From: Pedobacter cryoconitis
GTDB lineage: Bacteria > Bacteroidota > Bacteroidia > Sphingobacteriales > Sphingobacteriaceae
DNA: 64,000 nucleotides
Direction: 5' to 3'
Assembly (NCBI RefSeq): GCF_014200605.1
Contig: NZ_JACHCE010000005.1
Coordinates: forward strand, 415,145 to 479,144
The translations under genes were made by a program, and so were the position numbers. The stretch's first letter is position 1; each line of letters opens with the position of its first letter. Under the pieces are notes generated by a model. That model saw only the letters and a program-made list of their open reading frames with translations. It was not told the DNA's origin and made no database searches. Below, piece after piece: positions 54,384 to 62,000 of the stretch.

Positions 54384-55834
54384 GAAACTCAGCTTGGTAT
54401 TATAAAATCTGGCTTAAAAAGCTATCCAAACTTCCTTTAAAGGAGGATGCTGGTTCTGCATGGGCTGGTATGAAAGATATGCTGGATGCGCAGATGCCTG
54501 TTAGTCATGGTGGTGGTCATGGCGGTTCTGGTACTGCGGCAACAACAAAACCTTTTGTTGCTAAATTGGCCTCGCTGCTTGGTTATGCGCTTCCTGTTGC
54601 AGCAGCAATTGGTGTAACCACCTATATTGTTGTGCCCATAGTTATTAAGCCTAAGGAAGTTGTGATTAAAAAAGAGCAACAATCCCATTTATCAATTGAT
54701 ACAATCAATAGTAAAGCAGTTCAGGTCTTTCCTGACTCTTTGAAAAGCACTGATACTCTCAGAAATAGTGTTTTATCAATAAGTGATTTACCAGTAAGCA
54801 GGGCAGAAGTTCAGGGTGAAATTCATCGGGCTGACCACAGGTCTGCCAGTTTAAACACAAGTGTTATTTCGAAAGGTAAAAGTGATATTGATTCCCCTGT
54901 AAATGTAAATGGCCAATCTGGTAATCGTCGGGAAATATTATACGTAAATGAGGCATTAGCTAAGGAAAATGCTGGATTAACTAAGGAAAATACCGGATTA
55001 GCTAAAGAAAATGCCGGTTTGACTAAAGAAAATACTGGATTAGCTGTAAACAGGAAAGTATCAGACGAACAGAAGAGCAGTAATTTAACAACCAATGATA
55101 AAGCTGCCGGACAAAAAATAAAGGATCATGCTGGTGCAAATTCTATTGATGATAAGAATAAGGCTTCTAAAGTTGCGGTATCAAAAAAAAGAAAGCTTAG
55201 TGGCTCTCCGAAAATAAAAGAGATAATGACTACTCCTGATTATGATTTTGGATTGGAAAGTGGATGGAATGCTGGTAAAAATAGTAGTTTTTATGTGGGC
55301 GCTTTTGGATCATATGCTTTTGGAACACGCTTGCTGTTAAATGTGGGTATCCGGTTAAATACATCAACTGTGTTTTCAGGAAGCTATATAACCAAACCCA
55401 GTCATATTTTATGGGATAGTTTATCTAATTATAAGGTTGCAGACAGGAGAAAGGTGATGATTTTAAATGTTCCGTTAACATTTGAATACAGACTCTCCAA
55501 CACAATTAGTGTAAATGCAGGCCCAGTGATTAGTTTTCCACTGAGCCAGTCAAATGCCACTATTCATTCTGAACTTAACAAAGCTCAGTTGCCTTCTACT
55601 CAATACCTGGATTCGGCCCGTCACAGCGGGGTAGACTCTACTTTGAGCTATACCAAGGTGAATAAGGTAAACCTGGGTATTACTGGTGGTATAAGTGTTC
55701 GTTTCAATCAATTCTATATTGAAGGCAAGTATTTGCGAAATCTCAGCCCTTATAAATTTAGTAATACTTTAGGCGGATATGAGCAATATTATGGATCCTT
55801 CCAGTTAGGGCTTCGTTATAAGTTTAGAAAATAA
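54380..55834 (+). CDS. Fusion of inner-membrane-spanning and outer-membrane beta-barrel segments
   Basis: A 484-residue protein of mixed plan. Residues 1-65 look cytoplasmic (WLKKLSKLPLKEDAGSAWAG). A TM helix follows near 68-94 (LLGYALPVAAAIGVTTYIVV), then a Ser/Lys-rich periplasmic linker with a 7-residue tandem repeat (LAKENAG/LTKENTG), and the last 190 residues resemble an outer-membrane beta-barrel (SGWNAGKNSSFYVGAFGSYA; ending QLGLRYKFRK). It is translationally coupled to the sigma factor. The N-terminal part could bind the sigma factor while the barrel senses the outer membrane. This is inference. Confidence 0.65.
   Translation: MRNSAWYYKIWLKKLSKLPLKEDAGSAWAGMKDMLDAQMPVSHGGGHGGSGTAATTKPFVAKLASLLGYALPVAAAIGVTTYIVVPIVIKPKEVVIKKEQQSHLSIDTINSKAVQVFPDSLKSTDTLRNSVLSISDLPVSRAEVQGEIHRADHRSASLNTSVISKGKSDIDSPVNVNGQSGNRREILYVNEALAKENAGLTKENTGLAKENAGLTKENTGLAVNRKVSDEQKSSNLTTNDKAAGQKIKDHAGANSIDDKNKASKVAVSKKRKLSGSPKIKEIMTTPDYDFGLESGWNAGKNSSFYVGAFGSYAFGTRLLLNVGIRLNTSTVFSGSYITKPSHILWDSLSNYKVADRRKVMILNVPLTFEYRLSNTISVNAGPVISFPLSQSNATIHSELNKAQLPSTQYLDSARHSGVDSTLSYTKVNKVNLGITGGISVRFNQFYIEGKYLRNLSPYKFSNTLGGYEQYYGSFQLGLRYKFRK
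54956..55045 (+). repeat. Tandem 21-bp repeat in the fusion gene
   Basis: Four 21-bp units from 54956 to 55039 plus a partial fifth encode L-A/T-K-E-N-A/T-G. The Leu-start heptad could form a coiled coil or a flexible periplasmic spacer. Copy number may vary between strains by slippage. Confidence 0.85.
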
Positions 55835-55839
55835 TGCGT

Positions 55840-56532
55840 TTAAGAGACAGGTTTTAGTTTGAAGAATGAAGTGCGGTTTGTTTTAGCAACCATCTCATAA
55901 TTTCTTGCCAGAAGATAATTGTATAGCTCTGAATCTGCCAGATTCTGGATGTCTATTCCTACCTCTACAATAATAAACAGGGGTATGTATTTTTCCCAAT
56001 TGTTGGATTTAAGAACTTCCAGATCAAAACCTTCGGCGTCAATATTCAGAAAATCTATGGTTTGTCCTTCGGGTAAATGAGTAGCTAAAACTTCTCCAAG
56101 AGGCATAGTTTTGACATTGATAACATTGGTGATCTTGTATTTTGTATTCGTTGCTGATCTGGCAGTTGAGATGTCTTTGTCAAAACTATTCAATGCAGGT
56201 TCATTGAAACAATAAAATGGGAGTATACCGGCCGTAATATCTATTCCAATATTAAGATTGATATCCCTGTGGCGGAATATATTAAACAGTTTGATTGCAC
56301 CTGGCGTGGGTTCAATATTGATTCCCTTCCAGCCATTCTGATAGAAATGTATGGTGTTTGAAAATCGGTATGGATGATGAGCACCCACATCAATATAAAA
56401 TCCTTTATAATTTTTACGGTTCTCGAAGCAGGATCTATAGATCATATCTTCTCCTTCCTGTGAATAGGATCTGTGGAAGAAGAATTTATCAATAGGGAAG
56501 GTCTTTTTTAACGTTTTAATTAAGGCTCTCAT
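55840..56532 (-). CDS. FkbM-family methyltransferase
   Basis: From ATG 56532 (MRALIKTLKKTFPIDKFFFH) the protein has 230 residues. SQEGEDMIYRSCFENRKNYK and GFYIDVGAHHPYRFSNTIHF hold the SAM-binding start of the FkbM fold. DFLNIDAEGFDLEVLKS carries the family's Asp-rich later motif. It probably methylates a hydroxyl group of a small molecule or glycan. It faces the beta-hydroxylase/NRPS cluster but runs on the other strand and is 680 bp away, so a role as tailoring enzyme of that cluster is possible but unproven. Confidence 0.78.
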   Translation of the reverse strand: MRALIKTLKKTFPIDKFFFHRSYSQEGEDMIYRSCFENRKNYKGFYIDVGAHHPYRFSNTIHFYQNGWKGINIEPTPGAIKLFNIFRHRDINLNIGIDITAGILPFYCFNEPALNSFDKDISTARSATNTKYKITNVINVKTMPLGEVLATHLPEGQTIDFLNIDAEGFDLEVLKSNNWEKYIPLFIIVEVGIDIQNLADSELYNYLLARNYEMVAKTNRTSFFKLKPVS

Positions 56533-57211
56533 ATTTATTACATGCAATTCCTTTGAATGGCTATACAATCAAATACGCAGATAGATGGCGAAACGCTGGG
56601 CAGATAAGGAAAATTATCAGCAGAAATTTAATACCTGATCAATAAATATATTTTTTTCTTTTCAGTATTAAAATTGGCGATTGAGCTTTACTCAATATAC
56701 ACTTGGTTTTTTTTGTTGAAAATGGGTGTGTTGCGATAGATTAATTGGTTTAAATGTTTAGTGTACCGTGAATTAGTTCTGTGATTTAATTGATATGCTT
56801 AATGGATTTGTATTTTCAATTTAATATTAGGTTAATATAATTTGCGTTAATTAGGAAAAAAAAGTAAATATTGAAATTCTAGTTGTTGTAAATGATATTA
56901 AATATGTTGAAAATCTTGTTTTTTACATTTTAATAAATTATAATTGTTTTAAATGAGAAAATAGTTGCGGTTCTTGTTTGCCGTAACATTCATTGGCTTT
57001 ATCGAAGTTGTTCTTGTGACTGCTTTTAGCAGAGCTCTAACCTTTTGTGTAAAATGGACCTGATTCAATTTTACAATTTCATACATCATCTGATCATATT
57101 TTTATTTAAATCATTTCTATAAGATAATGATTTAATATTTCTTTAAAGTCTGCTCATAAAGCATAGCTCTTCTTTAATTAATAACCTATTAAACCTAGAA
57201 TAAGCATTGAT
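56533..57211. other. Long AT-rich intergenic region before the beta-hydroxylase/NRPS genes
   Basis: A 679-bp gap of strongly AT-rich DNA with many T- and A-runs. It must hold the promoters of the divergent FkbM gene and of the biosynthetic unit. A near-match to the -7 box (TATAATTTG, one base too long) lies near 56834-56844, too weak to call. I see no coding sequence, strong hairpin or riboswitch. Confidence 0.6.
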
Positions 57212-58840
57212 ATGGAAAAATTTTTATTAAAACCTAATGTGGTCATAGAGCCGTTATTTGACAGATGGTATGCCTGGCCACATTTGATCTCTCCTGCTAC
57301 AAGTGCAATGAACATTGTTGGAAGACATTTGAAAATTATCAATTCATATCTTCAGTCTCCAAAAATGCATGAGGCAGCTGTCAAAAACCCAAAGATGCTT
57401 GGTGGCCCTTTTATGGATTTTCCTATAGAAAGAGTTGAAGATATTGCTCTATTGAAAGCAAAGACTCTGGAAAGTCAAAGTAAATTGATTTTATTTGCAG
57501 AGGCTGTTCAAGAGCTGGACGATATGCTGAAGTCTAATGTTAGCGGAGGTTCATTAGAGCCTTTATATCAAAAGGTACCGGAGATTCTCAAAGGATATGT
57601 TGAATTGGTTTATGATTTAAATAGTAATCCTTCTTTTCGTTTTTTTGAGCCATTACTTTATCAAAGTGAGTTTTTTAATAAATCTTCTCAAAGTATCGCT
57701 CTGTGGTCAACTTCAAATGATGAACGACCTTTTTGTCTGAGTACTCCCCGCCTTGATGAACCCGGGGTTTTACATCTTGATATCCCATTTGATCATCCGG
57801 GTATTGATTTATTAAGTAAGATGAAAAGAGTGCCTGGTTCTATTGATGAAATAGCTCAGGTATTTGGTGTCGATATTAAAGACCGTGAATTGTTTAATTC
57901 TTTCTTTACCAGTGAGCCTTGTCAGCCATATGAAAAATATAAAGGTTCAAAGGCAAGAATGCGTTATTTTGGACATGCATGTATTTTGATAGAAACAGAA
58001 GATGTTTGTATTCTTACTGATCCTGTAATCAGTTATTATGGATATGAATCCAGCGTTGCTCATTTTTCTGATGTAGACATTCCTGATGTGATCGATTATG
58101 TATTAATTACACATAATCATCAGGATCATATTTTATTTGAAACCTTATTGCCTTTACGCCATAAAATCAAGAATATAGTTGTTCCAAGGACTTCAAGTGG
58201 TGCATTACAAGATCCTAATCTTAAATTAATGTTTAAGAGTGCAGGGTTCAATAATGTCATAGAAATAGATGAGATGGAGGAAATTCAGTTGAAAAATGTT
58301 AAAATTACCGGGCTTCCTTTTACTGGTGAACACAGCGATCTGAACATCAAATCAAAAGCATGTTTTCATGTAGCTATTGATAAATTCACTTTTCTTTTTG
58401 TTGCAGATTCCAGAATTCTGGAAGCAAAAATTTATGAGCATATACATGGTATTATAGGAAATGTAGATGTTATTTTTCTAGGAATGGAATGTGACGGAGC
58501 TCCATTATCATGGTTATACGGTCCATTGCTTACAGAGAAAGTATCGAGAGAGAATGATCAGTCGAGAAGACTTTCGGGCTGTGATTGTGAAAGAGGTATG
58601 CATCTCATCAATATTTTTAATCCAAAAGAGGCTTATGTTTATGCTATGGGACAGGAGCCGTGGCTGGAGTTTATAAGCAGTATAAAATATACTGCAACAT
58701 CTCATCCCATTGTCCAGTCGGATATGCTAGTCGAATATTGCAAAAACAAAAACATTATTGCAGAAAGATTATTTGGAGAGAAGGAACTCTTCTATAGTTA
58801 TGATAGACCTCAGTTAAAGGAAATCTATCAGGACTTATAA
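57212..58840 (+). CDS. CmlA-like diiron beta-hydroxylase (metallo-beta-lactamase fold) for NRPS-bound amino acids
   Basis: A 542-residue protein. Its N-terminal domain starts EPLFDRWYAWPHLISPATSA, a hallmark of the CmlA-type hydroxylases. The metallo-beta-lactamase-like part holds THNHQDH near residues 300-306 (HxHxDH), then TGEHSDL and LFVADSRI with the Glu and Asp ligands. In CmlA these bind a diiron centre that adds a beta-hydroxyl to an amino acid held on an NRPS carrier domain. The size (532 residues in CmlA) and motif position agree. The NRPS gene starts 175 bp downstream, which fits this partner. The target residue is not known. Confidence 0.8.
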   Translation: MEKFLLKPNVVIEPLFDRWYAWPHLISPATSAMNIVGRHLKIINSYLQSPKMHEAAVKNPKMLGGPFMDFPIERVEDIALLKAKTLESQSKLILFAEAVQELDDMLKSNVSGGSLEPLYQKVPEILKGYVELVYDLNSNPSFRFFEPLLYQSEFFNKSSQSIALWSTSNDERPFCLSTPRLDEPGVLHLDIPFDHPGIDLLSKMKRVPGSIDEIAQVFGVDIKDRELFNSFFTSEPCQPYEKYKGSKARMRYFGHACILIETEDVCILTDPVISYYGYESSVAHFSDVDIPDVIDYVLITHNHQDHILFETLLPLRHKIKNIVVPRTSSGALQDPNLKLMFKSAGFNNVIEIDEMEEIQLKNVKITGLPFTGEHSDLNIKSKACFHVAIDKFTFLFVADSRILEAKIYEHIHGIIGNVDVIFLGMECDGAPLSWLYGPLLTEKVSRENDQSRRLSGCDCERGMHLINIFNPKEAYVYAMGQEPWLEFISSIKYTATSHPIVQSDMLVEYCKNKNIIAERLFGEKELFYSYDRPQLKEIYQDL

Positions 58841-58930
58841 ATCTGTAAGTATAAAATCTTCAATCTCACATTCTCCCGGATTTTGATCCGCTTTTGTCAT
58901 GTAAAGACATTGGAAGCCACTTGATTTCAT
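58835..58930 (-). pseudogene. Short coding-like minus-strand frame, possible gene remnant
   Basis: A 31-codon frame (MKSSGFQCLYMTKADQNPGE and onward, ending IEDFILTDL) lies opposite the gap between the hydroxylase and NRPS genes. The frame stays open upstream with protein-like sequence (FYQRISNIQTWITSYQSDFF), suggesting a C-terminal fragment whose 5' part was lost when the NRPS start was formed. No family was recognised. It could also be a chance open frame. Confidence 0.25.
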
Positions 58931-59015
58931 GAAAAAATCTGATTGATAGCTGGTGATCCAAGTCTGTATGTTACTGATGCGTTGATAAAAAGTAAAAACG
59001 AAATAATTATTTAAT

Positions 59016-62000
59016 ATGGAAGATATCCTATCTAAATTAAGAGCTAAAAATATCAGTATTGATGTTTTAAATAATCAGATCAAATTGAAAATTCCAGAGG
59101 GTTTAGAGTGTGAAGCGCTTTTGGATGAGGTTAATAACAATAGCGCTGATCTGATTTCTTTTATTGAAAGACTTAAAAATGTCAATAGTTCTTTGTTAGA
59201 ACAGGATCATATAGCAAAGCAAAAGTCTTTCTGGATATCAGCGTATCAGGATCTTCCTGAAGCGCTTGACCTTCCTTTAGATTATATGCGTAATAAACAG
59301 ACGGATGATCAATATGAAAGTCACAGTTTTGAGGTGGATGAACAGACAACAAGCTCAATCCGACGCCTGGGAGAAATAAATGGAGCAACGATATTTACCG
59401 TTTTATTATCTGCTTATACTATTTTGTTGAGTCGGTTGAGTAACCGTGAGGATGTAGTGGTTGGTGTATCTGTAACTGGTCGTCGTCATGCTGGTCCGGA
59501 AGGAATTACTGGTGCTTTTATCAATATGCTTGCACTGCGGAATTATCCTTCAGGGCAGCTTGTTTTTCGTGATTTTCTTACTGAAGTGAATTCACGTACA
59601 GTGTCTTTTTTTGACCATCAGGATTTTCAATATGAAGACCTGATCGATGAACTGAAGCTTCCACGTGACACCGGCAGAAACCCACTTTTTGAGGCTGCAT
59701 TTTCTTATGAGAATTTTGAGACAGATTTCTCATCTATTCCTGAATTAGATTTATCTTTTTACAAGCAGAGAGCAGGGATCTCTAAAATTGATTTGTCTTT
59801 GTTTGCCTCAACGCATTCCGGAAGTTTATATTTAAATTTAGTTTATCCTACAGCACTTTTCAGTGAGTCTTCAATCAGTCGTTTCGGAGCTTATTTTCAG
59901 CGTATTATCAGTGCTATTATCATTGATAATGATATTCGTATTGCTGATATAGATATTTTATCAGACAGAGAGAAGGACCAATTTTTAAACCAGGATAATT
60001 CCCGGGTTTCTTATCCTGAAGAACGTACAGTTGTTAATTATTTTGAGGAACAGGTGCTACTTCATCCCGATCGTATTGCGCTTGTTGATCAGGGAGCTGA
60101 GCTGAGTTATCGTGTTTTGGATAGCTTAAGTAACCGCCTTGCACGTGCTTTACGTGCAGAAGGTGTGGGGCGCGAAAGTATTGTTGGTTTGTTAACCGGC
60201 CGTACACAAGAAACGGTGATTGGGATGTTAGGTATTCTCAAAGCCGGAGGAGCCTATCTTCCTATGGACCTGGATTATCCTCAGGATCGGATACACTACA
60301 TGCTGGAGGACAGTAAGGCACTTCTTCTTCTTGTAACTGTTACTGGCCACAATGAAGTTTATCCTGTTAAAGCACTGACTGTTCAGGAATTAATTAACCG
60401 GGATTCCATTAGCGATGAAGCTATTGAACCGGTTAATTCAGCTCAGGATCTCTGTTATGTAATTTATACTTCTGGTACTACAGGTTATCCTAAAGGTGTA
60501 CTGGTAGAACATCGGAATGTAGTCCGTTTGTTTTTTCACGATTCCCCATTATTTGATTTTGGCGCTTCTGATGTGTGGACGATGTTTCATAATCCTTATT
60601 TCGATTTTAGTGTTTGGGAGATATACGGTGCCCTTTTATTTGGTGGTAAACTGATTATAATTCCAAAAATGATAGCACGTGATTCTGGTGCTTACTTAGA
60701 CTTACTGGTCTCTCATGGAGTGACAATACTCAATCAGACTCCTTCTGCATTTTATAATCTGGATGAGGCAGAATCATTGTCCGGATTATCATCCGGTGCA
60801 CTGAAACTGAGGTATATTATTTTTGGTGGTGAGGCATTAAAACCTTTGAAATTAGCTAGTTGGTATAAGAAATATCCTGATATAAAGCTGGTTAATATGT
60901 TTGGTATTACCGAAACAACAGTACATGTAACTTATAAATTAATTGGTGAGCAGGAAATCCTTGAAAATGTGAGTAATATTGGGGTTCCTATCCCAACACT
61001 TTCAACCTATATTTTTGACCGGTATCAACGTTTAGTTCCTCAGGGAGTAAGTGGCGAGCTCTATGTCGGAGGTGCAGGGGTTTCCCGTGGATATTTGAAC
61101 CGTGATGAACTTACCAAAGCCCGTTTTATACAAAATCCTTATAATTTAGAGGAACGTCTTTACCGTACCGGAGATCTTTGTCGTCAGCAGGTTAATGGAG
61201 AGCTGGAGTATATTGGCCGTATCGATCACCAGGTTAAGATCCGTGGTTACCGGATTGAGCTTGGAGAGATAGAAAGTCGTTTGCTGGAACATAAAAAGGT
61301 ATCAGATGCATTAGTAATTGTTAAGGAAGATGATATTGATAAATATCTGGTTGGATATTATGTAGCAGAAAAAGCTATATCTGTTTCTATAATCAGGGAA
61401 TACCTCCAGAATTTACTTCCTGATTATATGCTCCCTTCTTATTATGTTCATTTATCGGCATTTCCGCTAACAGCAAATGGGAAAGTAGATCGCCGGGCAC
61501 TTCCAGAGGTAGTGCTGGCTACAGAGGATGAGTATGAGGCGCCATCCAGTAAAATGGAGCATATACTTGTTGGTATCTGGTCTGAGATCCTAAAAATAGA
61601 TCGGGATAAAATCAGTGTGAGCAAAAGCTTTTTTGATCTGGGAGGACATTCGCTGAAAGCCATGATCCTGATCAACAGAATTTGGAAAAAAACTGGTACA
61701 GAGGTATCTTTAAAGACAATATTCAGCCACCAGGATATCCGTAGTTTATCTGCTTGTATCCTTGAAATGGCATTTGGACCGGTTTATACTGCTATTCCTT
61801 TGGCTGTTGAGAAAGCCCATTATGTACTGTCTTCTGCCCAAAAGCGGTTATATTTTCTGTATGAATTTGACCGGGATTCACTGGCTTATAATATGCCGCG
61901 TGCGGCCTGGCTCAGTGGAGAAATGGATAGGGAACGTTTGGTTGATGCTTTCCAGGCTTTAATCGGTCGACATGAGGTACTCAGGAGTACGATAGTGATG

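Noticed and set aside
54956..55045. Regular 21-bp repeats as a possible CRISPR array
   Set aside because: The units are contiguous with no spacers and are in frame in a coding gene; they encode a heptad peptide repeat.
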